A DNA stretch of 64,000 bases, taken from assembly GCA_942493375.1 (NCBI GenBank), contig OW818698.1, positions 5,580,001 to 5,644,000 on the forward strand. Direction: 5' to 3'. Of this stretch, positions 38,853 to 46,721 are shown in pieces. This DNA comes from G942493375 sp942493375 (GTDB taxonomy: Bacteria; Armatimonadota; UBA5829). The number at the start of each line of letters is the position of its first letter. Position 1 is the first letter of the stretch. A model generated the notes under the pieces. The model did not search any database, was not told the DNA's origin, and saw only the letters and a list, made by a program, of their open reading frames with translations. The position numbers were made by a program, and so were the translations under genes.

Positions 38853-40646
38853 ATGGAAAACATAATACTGTTAATCCCAATGATAATGCTTTGCTTTCTT
38901 GTATATTCGATGATTGAGCAGGAAGATGACTCGAAGTCGGCCTCTGTGGTGGGTTTTCACGGCAAAATATCCGATCTGGAGACTATCAACGCTGATATGG
39001 CAGCTGATCTGCTGGGCACGATGTCTGAGAGTGATGTCAGCATTAACGAAATGGCTGCAGCATCGATGAATTATCTGACCCGAAATCCATTGACGCAACA
39101 GAAATGTGAATGCCGGTTCGATATTAATCCCTCGAAATATCCACTGGCGATAACGGACGGGGAGGATATAACAGCTTTCGGTGACACCGAGATTCGGATG
39201 CTGCGTGGATTCAACTTTATTCGAGAGATCACCGGAAGCACTGAAGGTATTGATATAGAGGCTGCTATCCGTGAGAGGGTCCTGGGGTATATCCACGATG
39301 ATGGCATGTCATATTGCCGTGATTGCAACACCGGTGATCCTGAGCCTCTCGCTCTGAACTGGACGATGTCCAACACTCTATCATATCTGATGGAGAGTTA
39401 CAGAATAACTGAAGATCCCCAGACACTCACACTTGCCCGGAAGCTTGTGGAGGGGATGAAGACCATGGCTGATTGGGACACCCAGCGTGCATTTTACGCT
39501 GGTGGATTGGGTGGCTGGAAAGATGGGCAATGGACAATGACCGGCTGCAAAGACTCCTATCCATGCATTTTAGAGCCTCTAATGGAATACTATGATGCGA
39601 CCGGTGATAGAGATGCAATGGCTTTTGCAACTGCATTTGCCGAAGGCACACTTGCTGGTCTTCAGACCAACCTGCAGGATAACGGTATCCAGCCGGATGG
39701 CTCATTTAACGGTTATAATTGCCATCTCCACATGCGTGCTGTCCTTGGTGTTGTGCATCTTGGTGTGCGAACAAAGAATACGCGTTTCATTGAGTGGGGG
39801 CGTCTAGTATATGATTTCCTGATGTCCTACGGAGTGGAGTGGGGGTGGTTCACAGAAGGCCCTCCTCCATCCGGGGGGTATGGCGGGAATGGCTATGCGG
39901 TCAGATCGGAGACTTGCATAGTCGGTGATATGGCAGAGACGGCTATGTGGCTTGCCAAAGCAGGATATACAGCCCGTTGGGACGATCTTGAACGATTTGT
40001 GCGCAACTATCTTCCCCAGTCGCAGTTCTTTATCACACCAGAATATCAGGACTTCTACTCAGAGCTGCATTCAGCAGAATCTGATCATGTGAAAGAAGGC
40101 CTCAAGCAGGCAGCAGAATTTGAGGGTGGATTCATCGCCCGTTTGTCTCCCAACAGCTGGGTCTACGATGTTTCGAGCATTAATATGATGGGCTGTTGCC
40201 CTCCGGAAGCCATGCGTACGCTCCATATCGCCTGGTGCAATATCGTTGTCCGATCGGATAATGGAGTCTTTGTAAACATGTCCTTTGACAGAGATACCTC
40301 ACAGGCGATAGTCAAGGCTCATACTCCCGACAAGGGACGTCTGAGTGTGCTTGTAAAGCAGCCAGCCGATTACTATCTCCGTCCTCCATCCTGGGTGACT
40401 CGCTCAGAAGTAAAGGCATTCCGTGGCAACACCGAGATTGCAGCCGTCTGGAACAACGACTACATCAAATTCTCCGATCCACTTGAGGGTGAGGAGTTGT
40501 CGATCACGTATCCTGTTATTACATTCAAACAGACCGTAGAAGTTGCCGGTGGTAAATATACATATCATTGGGTTGGCAATACGGTGGTTGGAGTTGATCC
40601 AGTAGCACCAACACTGCCGATATTCTCACAGAAGACTGGGAGATAA
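38853..40646 (+). CDS. GH127/GH146-like beta-L-arabinofuranosidase
   Basis: 597 residues with a hydrophobic N-terminus (IILLIPMIMLCFLVYSM), probably a membrane anchor or signal peptide. An (alpha/alpha)6 barrel has ALNWTMSNTLSYLMESYRI and GWKDGQWTMTGCKDS. E353-T-C355 and C448-C449 match the E-x-C ... CC zinc ligands of HypBA1-type GH127 enzymes, where a Cys is the catalytic nucleophile; all four ligands are in the expected order. C-terminal beta-sandwich. GAGG lies ten bases before ATG. Last gene of the MttB-MttB-MFS-GH127 run, which points to arabinose-containing glycans. A hairpin lies 17 bases after the stop. Confidence 0.8.
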   Translation: MENIILLIPMIMLCFLVYSMIEQEDDSKSASVVGFHGKISDLETINADMAADLLGTMSESDVSINEMAAASMNYLTRNPLTQQKCECRFDINPSKYPLAITDGEDITAFGDTEIRMLRGFNFIREITGSTEGIDIEAAIRERVLGYIHDDGMSYCRDCNTGDPEPLALNWTMSNTLSYLMESYRITEDPQTLTLARKLVEGMKTMADWDTQRAFYAGGLGGWKDGQWTMTGCKDSYPCILEPLMEYYDATGDRDAMAFATAFAEGTLAGLQTNLQDNGIQPDGSFNGYNCHLHMRAVLGVVHLGVRTKNTRFIEWGRLVYDFLMSYGVEWGWFTEGPPPSGGYGGNGYAVRSETCIVGDMAETAMWLAKAGYTARWDDLERFVRNYLPQSQFFITPEYQDFYSELHSAESDHVKEGLKQAAEFEGGFIARLSPNSWVYDVSSINMMGCCPPEAMRTLHIAWCNIVVRSDNGVFVNMSFDRDTSQAIVKAHTPDKGRLSVLVKQPADYYLRPPSWVTRSEVKAFRGNTEIAAVWNNDYIKFSDPLEGEELSITYPVITFKQTVEVAGGKYTYHWVGNTVVGVDPVAPTLPIFSQKTGR

Positions 40647-40662
40647 ATAGAACACCACGGAG

Positions 40663-40682
40663 CGCCAATCTCCTGATTGGCG
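40663..40682. terminator. Hairpin after the GH127-like gene
   Basis: CGCCAATC (40663-40670) and GATTGGCG (40675-40682) make a perfect 8-bp stem with a TCCT loop, 17 bases after the stop. No T-run follows, so it may be a Rho-linked or attenuating hairpin rather than a classical terminator; it also lies ahead of the convergent pentapeptide gene. Confidence 0.5.
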
Positions 40683-40767
40683 TATCTGAGTCAAGTTGGC
40701 TATCGTCAGAGTGACGAATTAATACATTAATTGAAATTAGACTGATGACAACCGTTTCAATCCCTGG

Positions 40768-41715
40768 TTATATTGTATCCATTACGGCATCATTCCATAT
40801 AGCGCATACCGTATCCGCACATTCCAGTTTTGCTTTTGTCAGATTGGCTTTGGTGAAATCGCAACTCTGCAGATTAGCACTCGTCAGGTTTGCTCTGGTC
40901 AAATTTGCCCGTGTTAAATTAGCGCAGAATAGATTGGCATTTTTCAAGTTTATTCTGCTCAGGTTTGCTTTGGTGAGATTGGCACCGTGCAAATCTGCAC
41001 ATTCCAGGTTGGTATTGGCTAGATTGGCACCAACCAGATTGGCAAAACTTAGATCACTGTGCTCCAAATTGGCACACTCCAGATTGACTTCGCATAATTT
41101 ATGTTTATGTGTTTCTACAGCAGTCTTCAAGTCAAGATGAGGTTCGGAGATAAGTACTTTTCCGTCTGCTCGTGCAATCTCTATATTCGACAATTCTGCA
41201 CATTGCATGTTTGCACCTTCGAGATTCGCACCATCCAGATTTGCGTCCAGTAGATTAACATTGCACATGTTAGCGTTCAATAATATAGCATTGCGCAGGT
41301 TTGCACTGCAAAGGTCAGCATTGTGCAAGTTGGCCTCATTCAGGTGTGCGCCACATAGATTTACATCAAACAAGTTTGCATCTTCTAGATTGGCTGATCT
41401 CAAATTGGCACTGCGTAGATACGCACATTCCAGATTGCACTTAGACAGGTCAGCATGGCTCATATCTGCACCCTCAAGGTTTGTACCACTAAGGTTTGCG
41501 CCTGAGAGACATGCGCCCTGCAGATTGGCATGCCTAAGATCGGTCCCTGCCAGCTTATCTTTATTGTTCTCAACTGCGGTTTTGAGATCTGGGTAATCTC
41601 CGGAGATGGCAATCATACCCTTCGTGCCACCTACTCCGCAGGCCTTTATCTTGATATGCATATCTCCAACCTCTACTGGTGTTTGCAACACTGCATTTTC
41701 AATCTTACTTTGCAT
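40768..41715 (-). CDS. Pentapeptide-repeat protein
   Basis: 315 residues. After a short N-domain (about 1-50) comes a long A(D/N)LXX run, for example LEGADMSHADLSKCNLECA and LRSANLRSANLEDANLFDVN, forming a right-handed quadrilateral beta-helix. A 30-residue break (about 185-215; ADGKVLISEPHLDLKTAVET) repeats the DLKTAVE-type sequence also found in the N-domain and splits two repeat blocks. ATG 41715 is preferred because AGGGGAG lies 7-9 bases upstream; GTG 41721 is possible. Some pentapeptide proteins protect gyrase or coat surfaces; this one has no context to tell. An IS66-type element interrupts the DNA 144 bases upstream of the start. Confidence 0.9.
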   Translation of the reverse strand: MQSKIENAVLQTPVEVGDMHIKIKACGVGGTKGMIAISGDYPDLKTAVENNKDKLAGTDLRHANLQGACLSGANLSGTNLEGADMSHADLSKCNLECAYLRSANLRSANLEDANLFDVNLCGAHLNEANLHNADLCSANLRNAILLNANMCNVNLLDANLDGANLEGANMQCAELSNIEIARADGKVLISEPHLDLKTAVETHKHKLCEVNLECANLEHSDLSFANLVGANLANTNLECADLHGANLTKANLSRINLKNANLFCANLTRANLTRANLTSANLQSCDFTKANLTKAKLECADTVCAIWNDAVMDTI

Positions 41716-41859
41716 ATTCACTTGCTCCCCTTAACATTATGTTCTTATATTTACTATACCCATAAAACGCACAGCAATGACTGAAAAGTGCAGAATAATG
41801 CAGAATAGTAGTGAAAATGTAGAACGGTCGATTGGAATCAGGGGCCTGGAGGCGGTGTG

Positions 41860-41876
41860 GTAAGAGTTCACTCTTG
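41860..41876 (+). repeat. Left terminal inverted repeat of the IS66-type element
   Basis: GTAAGAGTTCACTCTTG; its central AAGAGTTCACTCTT is itself nearly palindromic. Adjoins the target duplication on its left. Confidence 0.95.
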
Positions 41877-41957
41877 ATATTTTTTCATGGGGTCAAAAAA
41901 GTGGAAAAATCGAAAAAAAGCTAGAAGGATTTTGCGTTGGTTGTCTAATCCATATAT

Positions 41958-43310
41958 ATGGACAAGCTAACCGTCGAGGATCTATTGGCTCAGAACGAAG
42001 CGTTGTGCTCAGAAATCTCAGAGCTCAAGCGTCTGCTGGCTGATCAGGCAGCAGAGATCGAGATGTTGCGTGATAAGCTTTCCGGTGGTGGAAATGGCAG
42101 CAGTGCTGCTCCATTTATCAAGCCAAATCGTGCACAGCGTCGTGAAGCTGAGAGACAACAGCGTAAGGGCCGGTCGCAATCATTTGTGCGCAAGTGCGAT
42201 GTTCCGACCGAAGAGATACGCCATGAGGTACAAAATTGCCCGGATTGCGGCAGGAAGCTAAAAGGTGGCTGGGAACACTCTCGGCGCCAGACAATCGAGA
42301 TACCTGATACTCCGATAAAGATAATCGAGCACGTACTTATTGCACGCAGGTGTGGTGTTTGCGGCAAGGTCCATATACCAAAGCTGGGTGTATTGGAGGG
42401 GGTGGTTGGCAAGTGTCGGGTAGGCCCAAGACTAATGAGCTTGATTGCTACGCTTGCAACAGCCAAGAGAATGCCGCAAAGGTCAATCCAGAAGCTGTTG
42501 GAGAGTTTGTATGGGGTTCACATTTCACTTGGCGAGATAACGGAGATACTTCACAAGGTTGCAGGATTTGCACAGCATATAGTTCAATGGATTCTGCGCC
42601 AGATTCGAGGCAGTCCTCATACTCATTGTGATGAGACAGGGTGGCGTGAAGACGGAATGAACGGTTATCTTTGGAGTTTATCAACTCCAAACTTGAGATA
42701 CTTTCATTTTGTATGTTCACGCGCGGGTGTTGTGTCTAAGCTACTGTTAGGTATGTGCTTTACAGGTGTGCTTGTTTGTGACTTCTACGGAGGTTATAAC
42801 TTCTATGATGGTCCAATCCAGCGCTGTTGGGTCCATTTTCTGCGTGACTTAAAGAAACTTGTTGAAGCCAACCCTGACAATGAGAAAGTCTGCAAATGGG
42901 TGGAGTCAATCAAGGACATATACAAGGCTGCGAATAAAATAGCCCGACGAGGTTTCATTGAGGCTATACGGGTGGAGTCCCGCCAGCAATTGGAAATGAA
43001 GTTAATGGCGATTGCTCAACCTTATCTCAAGGATAAATCAGCGCCGCAACGCGTTCTTGCGCACAGGATAGAAAAGCATCTGGATGAGTTATTTACATTT
43101 GTAGCTTATCCAGGCTGCCCGTCAGGTAATAATGCTGCAGAGCGAGCTATAAGACCTGCAGTAATCGCAAGAAAAGTCAGCGGCGGAACTCGCTCTAAGA
43201 ATGGCTCGAATACCAGAACCGCCCTGATGAGTGTCTTTGGCACGTGGACATTGCAGGGAAAAGATTTGTTAAATGCCTGTAATGACATGATTATCGAGTC
43301 ACAAAAGTGA
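41958..43310 (+). CDS. tnpC: IS66-family transposase (TnpC type)
   Basis: 450 residues. N-terminal leucine-zipper-like coiled coil (about 1-42), a zinc-finger pair C94/C97 and C132/C135 typical of zf-IS66, then a DDE domain with D225 (HCDETGW), D275 (LVCDFYGGY) and E395 (NNAAERAIRP), the three catalytic acidic residues. It ends with an IS66 C-terminal segment (ALMSVFGTWTLQGKDLLNACNDM). Not interrupted, so probably active. Lies between the terminal repeats with 81 bases of left leader. Confidence 0.96.
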   Translation: MDKLTVEDLLAQNEALCSEISELKRLLADQAAEIEMLRDKLSGGGNGSSAAPFIKPNRAQRREAERQQRKGRSQSFVRKCDVPTEEIRHEVQNCPDCGRKLKGGWEHSRRQTIEIPDTPIKIIEHVLIARRCGVCGKVHIPKLGVLEGVVGKCRVGPRLMSLIATLATAKRMPQRSIQKLLESLYGVHISLGEITEILHKVAGFAQHIVQWILRQIRGSPHTHCDETGWREDGMNGYLWSLSTPNLRYFHFVCSRAGVVSKLLLGMCFTGVLVCDFYGGYNFYDGPIQRCWVHFLRDLKKLVEANPDNEKVCKWVESIKDIYKAANKIARRGFIEAIRVESRQQLEMKLMAIAQPYLKDKSAPQRVLAHRIEKHLDELFTFVAYPGCPSGNNAAERAIRPAVIARKVSGGTRSKNGSNTRTALMSVFGTWTLQGKDLLNACNDMIIESQK

Positions 43311-43342
43311 ATGGAAATCACTGCTCAATAAATAGTACTCAG

Positions 43343-43359
43343 CAAGAGTGAACTCTTAC
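43343..43359 (-). repeat. Right terminal inverted repeat of the IS66-type element
   Basis: CAAGAGTGAACTCTTAC, perfect reverse complement of the left end, followed by the second GCGGTGTG copy. Confidence 0.95.
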
Positions 43360-43413
43360 GCGGTGTGCGACAAACAGTGAACATTATGTATGTATGGTAT
43401 GCTATAAATTGAA

Positions 43414-43809
43414 TTATTGGTGAGAATGATGGACACGTGAAGTGTTTAGTCCTGCTGCAAGTTCACGGTGTATGTTGATGATTGATGTGAGTCTGTCTGG
43501 GGTTGGATCGGCAATTGTTGCATAGAGTTGGCGGTCGATGAACATGCTCAGATTCAGGACATTGATCTTGATGTCTTCTTCTATAGGGTTATTCTCTTTT
43601 AAAAGGGCGTCCTGAAAGACGTTCCAGAGTATTTGGGTACGCGAGATGGTGTCGTGAAGCCTGCTCTCGTGGCCCTGCGCACCCCATGTGTCTATTACCA
43701 TTTGCAGCCGGTCGGCAGCTTTGAGCAACACATGTGCTTCCAGCTGCCGGCCTACTAGCGTACTGTTTACGACGGCCTTATAAGCCGATATCCCAATGTG
43801 GTTATTCAT
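43414..43809 (-). CDS. flaF: FlaF-like flagellin regulator
   Basis: 131 residues matching FlaF in length and in order of motifs: ISAYKAVVNSTLVGRQLEA, then RLHDTISRTQILWNVFQDALL, NPIEEDIKINVLNLSMFIDR and TSIINIHRELAAGL. FlaF, best known from Alphaproteobacteria, supports flagellin translation or secretion and works against FlbT; no flbT is seen here. Starts two bases after the flagellin stop, so it is co-transcribed and probably controls that flagellin. The IS66-type right end lies 54 bases beyond its stop. Assignment is by remembered family pattern. Confidence 0.75.
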   Translation of the reverse strand: MNNHIGISAYKAVVNSTLVGRQLEAHVLLKAADRLQMVIDTWGAQGHESRLHDTISRTQILWNVFQDALLKENNPIEEDIKINVLNLSMFIDRQLYATIADPTPDRLTSIINIHRELAAGLNTSRVHHSHQ

Positions 43810-43811
43810 AG

Positions 43812-44738
43812 TTATTTGAAGAGTTTCTGTATCGCTGCCAGATCAGATTGACCTGCGAACGAGGCTCCTGAGCCACCCAGCATTACACTTGTCCGCTGTG
43901 ATAATGCACTAACGCTTGCATCATTCATATCGGCTTCTCGTGCCTGTTTCGCACCTGCACTCAAGTTGTTGATCATAGTTGTAACGCCTTCTGAGGACGT
44001 ACTCAGAGTGTCAATACCAGCTGACAACGACTTGGCTACACCGATGGTGGTGCCTGCTGCTGAGTTTACCGCTGAGCGCTTTGCTTCAATCACCCTGGCA
44101 ATTTTCTCAAGGCCAGCAGTGTCATCCGGACCAGTGATTGCTGATACCATCTGACTCAAGTCCTGATCGACCAGAGGTTTATCTTCGTTATCGATTGTTG
44201 GGTCTTTCGCCGCCTTTGTCTTCAGCTTCAGACCTTCTGATGTTAAGTCAGCACCCTTGACAGTTACTGCATACGTCGAACTGTTGGCTGTGGCAAGAGT
44301 CATCTTACCGCCTGTTAGAAAGGTCGAAGTAGTTGATGCCCGGTCGATCTCATCTACACCGCTCTCATACGAGCCCTGAGTATCGGTTAGCACATACGCC
44401 AAGTCGTCTTTTGAAACCTTTCCGCTTTCATATGCTTGCAGGGCGTTTGAAGCTTTTTCCAGGTCTTCTCTCATATCATTGAGGGTTGTTTGAGTTTTGA
44501 AGGTTGCGTTGCTGCCTTGTTCCAGAATGCCCTTTTGCTGCATCATCGTCGATTGAGTGGCTGAAAGATTGGATGCCTTGTTCGCCAAGGTTAACGAAAC
44601 AGGATCAGACGACGACATAGTCGCCAGGCGTTTAGTTGCGCTGCCGGTCGAAAGTCTACTTGCCAGCTTGCTTGCATTGGAAGACACGTTATGTGTTGAC
44701 AGACTGGTCAAGTTGTTACGTATTGAGCTAATGTCCAT
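43812..44738 (-). CDS. Flagellin
   Basis: 308 residues with conserved N-terminal (SSIRNNLTSLSTHNVSSNAS, LASRLSTGSATKRLA) and C-terminal (AKQAREADMNDASVSALSQR) flagellin helices around a short variable centre. Exported through the flagellar apparatus to form the filament; no other flagellar gene lies in the window, so the filament genes are elsewhere. AAAGGAG lies six bases before the ATG, a strong ribosome site. Followed by flaF. The next upstream stretch (44739-44904) holds the tandem repeat and no gene. Confidence 0.9.
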   Translation of the reverse strand: MDISSIRNNLTSLSTHNVSSNASKLASRLSTGSATKRLATMSSSDPVSLTLANKASNLSATQSTMMQQKGILEQGSNATFKTQTTLNDMREDLEKASNALQAYESGKVSKDDLAYVLTDTQGSYESGVDEIDRASTTSTFLTGGKMTLATANSSTYAVTVKGADLTSEGLKLKTKAAKDPTIDNEDKPLVDQDLSQMVSAITGPDDTAGLEKIARVIEAKRSAVNSAAGTTIGVAKSLSAGIDTLSTSSEGVTTMINNLSAGAKQAREADMNDASVSALSQRTSVMLGGSGASFAGQSDLAAIQKLFK

Positions 44739-44852
44739 AGCACGCTCCTTTGGGTGTATTGTCTACATGCTATTGTTCCACCACCTGCGCAAAGTGTGAC
44801 TATATATTGACCAACAAGCTAAAAACTGGTAATCGTAACAGGAAACCCCCAG

Positions 44853-44960
44853 CTCTCAACTATCAACTATCAACTATCAACTCTCAACTATCAACTCTCA
44901 ACTATCAACTCTCAACTTTCAACTTTCCACTTTCCACTTTCCACTTTCCACTTTCAACTA
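44853..44960. repeat. Tandem AACTATC / AACTTTC-type heptad array
   Basis: A run of near-7-base units (CAACTATCAACTATCAACTC and later TTCCACTTTCCACTTTCCAC) covers about 108 bases. It begins in the spacer after the flagellin start and extends into the end of the isomerase gene, whose last residues (VESGKWKVESGKLKVES) are translated repeat. Similar repeats are common in unrelated bacteria, from memory. Confidence 0.8.
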
Positions 44961-45738
44961 CCCCATTTACCATATTGTGAAATCTGGTTCCCCCTTCGTA
45001 GGCTGATTGCAGGAATGACTTTTCGTCTTCTATACCCATGTTGCGCATGGAGACTTCCATGCTGATGCACTTTGTGTATGCGGATTCGGCGATCAGAGAT
45101 GCCAGCCTGGGCCAGTTGATGGTGCCTGAGAAGAGGAGCTTGTGCTGGTCTTTGACTCCATCGTTGTCGTGGAGATGGATGGCTATAAGACGGTCTTTTA
45201 TTGCGTCCATCTTGTCCAGTCCGCTCGGGTCGTGGTTGCCGTGACCGCAATCGTAGCACAGGCCCAGGAATGTGGAGTCATACTCAGCGAATGCGCTGTT
45301 GATTGACTCGAAGCAGCCATTCTCCAGCGCGATCTTCACACCCAGCTGTTTGGCTATCGGCTGCAGTTCATCGAAGGACTTGCGCATCTGATCGGATATG
45401 GGACCACTTGGCAGGTGCATAACTACTGCATCTCCTGAGAGCCGCGCGGTCATCTCGAGGCGGTTTTTTACCAGTTCGACCCCGGACAGGCGTTCATACT
45501 CCTTGGTGGAATACCAGTTCTTCTCCGGACCGACAGAGCCGTGCAGGTCAAGCATCTTCAGACCATACTCATCCAGCCATTTGCTGATCTGCTCGATCTC
45601 CCACCTGGAGTAGAGGAAATCAGTGTTCCACTGGTGGCACCAGTGAACGTGGGTGAACCCGGTATCGGCTATGTCCCTAAGGTAGGGTGACGGGTCCCCT
45701 TTATCATTTGCGTAGTCGGTGGTTATAGACAGCTCCAT
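44905..45738 (-). CDS. Sugar phosphate isomerase/epimerase (AP endonuclease 2-like TIM barrel)
   Basis: 277 residues of the xylose-isomerase-like TIM-barrel superfamily. Landmarks are HWCHQWNTDFLYSRWEI, LKMLDLHGSVGP, VKIALENGCFES with the metal-binding Glu, LCYDCGHGNHDPSG and IHLHDNDGVKDQHK, the last two being the metal-binding Asp/His residues. Likely isomerises a ketose or inositol derivative in the cytosol. Its last 16-17 residues are encoded by the heptad repeat, so the original stop was probably lost and the protein extended. It is alone on its strand here; the MauE gene is 46 bases upstream. Exact substrate unknown. Confidence 0.85.
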   Translation of the reverse strand: MELSITTDYANDKGDPSPYLRDIADTGFTHVHWCHQWNTDFLYSRWEIEQISKWLDEYGLKMLDLHGSVGPEKNWYSTKEYERLSGVELVKNRLEMTARLSGDAVVMHLPSGPISDQMRKSFDELQPIAKQLGVKIALENGCFESINSAFAEYDSTFLGLCYDCGHGNHDPSGLDKMDAIKDRLIAIHLHDNDGVKDQHKLLFSGTINWPRLASLIAESAYTKCISMEVSMRNMGIEDEKSFLQSAYEGGTRFHNMVNGVVESGKWKVESGKLKVES

Positions 45739-45784
45739 GATACGGCTCCTTTTTAATTTACAATTGTCAATGGACTATGGATAA

Positions 45785-46225
45785 TCAGGATGAGCATGGC
45801 TGCTTGCTCCTGCTTGTAGATAAGAATACTACTATTGCGGCTGTTAGCATAAGTATGTCTCTGGCGATCAGGTCCCAGCCTACTTTACCGGCACCGGAGA
45901 GGGTGAAGCAGCCGCATTCTATGTTCAGTCCTCTGGCCATGGCGCTGATAGCAGCTATCAGGAAGATGATGAGCAGGGCTGATGCGATTGCACCGGCGGC
46001 ATCTACCCAGACTCCTATAACCAGACCGAGACCGGTGAGGATCTCGATATATGGCAGGACCAGGGCGAGAATATTGACTGTGAATACCGGCAGGAGCCTG
46101 TAGGCTGTGATGTCTCCGGCGAATCTGCCAGGGTCTGCGATCTTGCCGACTGCTGCGTATATGAATATGGCGCCCAGTGCGAGTCTCAGTATTAATAATG
46201 TAAACCTGGCCCAGCGGCTATTCAT
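45785..46225 (-). CDS. MauE/DoxX-like membrane protein
   Basis: 146 residues with four hydrophobic segments (LLILRLALGAIFIYAAVGKI, LALVLPYIEILTGLGLVI, AIASALLIIFLIAAISAMA, LIARDILMLTAAIVVFL) and a CGCF pair (ECGCFTL) typical of MauE. MauE proteins supply reducing power or maturation for periplasmic enzymes. ATG 46225 overlaps the rhodanese stop by eight bases; a longer frame to 46270 would add 15 residues over the rhodanese gene. Third gene of an operon with a thioredoxin-like/DUF1573 protein and a rhodanese, so it probably handles periplasmic thiols or sulfur. Confidence 0.8.
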   Translation of the reverse strand: MNSRWARFTLLILRLALGAIFIYAAVGKIADPGRFAGDITAYRLLPVFTVNILALVLPYIEILTGLGLVIGVWVDAAGAIASALLIIFLIAAISAMARGLNIECGCFTLSGAGKVGWDLIARDILMLTAAIVVFLSTSRSKQPCSS

Positions 46226-46721
46226 TGGACTGCACCGGATATCCGGCCTCCTTCCAGGCGGGGATACCATCCAGCATTATGGATACTTTGGTGAATCCTG
46301 CAGCTGTCAGAGTGTCGGCCAGCTTGATTGCAGACTCGCACTCCGGGTCACTGCAGTAAGTAATTATGGCGGTGTCTTTGGGAACTGAACCCAGAGCTGC
46401 ACTCCACTTACTGGCGGCGTCTTCGTAGTAGAGGGAGATAGCGCCTTTGATGTGCTGGTTCCGGAAGTCCTCTATGGGCCTGGCATCCACCATTGTCAGA
46501 TTCCCCTGGTCATAAGCTCTCTTTGCATCCTCCAGTGTGATGAAGAGGGCCTGCGCGGCCTTTGTTGACTTGGCCTGTGCGAATGCTCGCTGGTCTTTGA
46601 GCTGCCTTCTAATGTAAGGGATACCGTCCGGCCTGATGGCATTGACAGACAAACCCAGCACACAGGCGATGATGCATATTGCACCGATGCGACCCAGCAG
46701 GCTAGACTTAAGGAGTGACAT
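46218..46721 (-). CDS. Membrane-anchored rhodanese-domain protein
   Basis: 167 residues: N-terminal membrane segment (LLGRIGAICIIACVLGLSV), then a rhodanese domain with active-site C123 in IITYCSDPECESA. Rhodaneses transfer sulfane sulfur to acceptors; anchored on the outside of the membrane it could act on periplasmic thiols. Start overlaps the preceding gene by 14 bases and stop overlaps the MauE start, so the three are translationally coupled. Confidence 0.9.
   Translation of the reverse strand: MSLLKSSLLGRIGAICIIACVLGLSVNAIRPDGIPYIRRQLKDQRAFAQAKSTKAAQALFITLEDAKRAYDQGNLTMVDARPIEDFRNQHIKGAISLYYEDAASKWSAALGSVPKDTAIITYCSDPECESAIKLADTLTAAGFTKVSIMLDGIPAWKEAGYPVQSNE

Larger units (their letters stand above)
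41860..43359 (+). mobile_element. IS66-type insertion sequence with 8-bp target duplication
   Basis: A complete 1500-bp element. Ends are perfect 17-bp inverted repeats GTAAGAGTTCACTCTTG (41860-41876) and CAAGAGTGAACTCTTAC (43343-43359). The same 8 bases GCGGTGTG flank both ends (41852-41859 and 43360-43367), the duplication size known for IS66. It carries one transposase gene and no tnpA/tnpB helper genes, like the single-gene IS66-related group. Intact ends, duplication and reading frame indicate a recent insertion. Confidence 0.95.

Noticed and set aside
40745..41596. Open frames antisense to the pentapeptide gene
   Set aside because: They mirror the periodic A(D/N)LXX codons of the minus-strand gene and contain no domain.
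42044..42466. Minus-strand frame within the transposase gene
   Set aside because: Shadow of the IS66 transposase coding frame.
44853..44960. CRISPR array
   Set aside because: Units are seven bases with no spacers; it is a plain tandem repeat.
44750..44980. Frame translating the heptad array on the plus strand
   Set aside because: Low-complexity repeat translation only.
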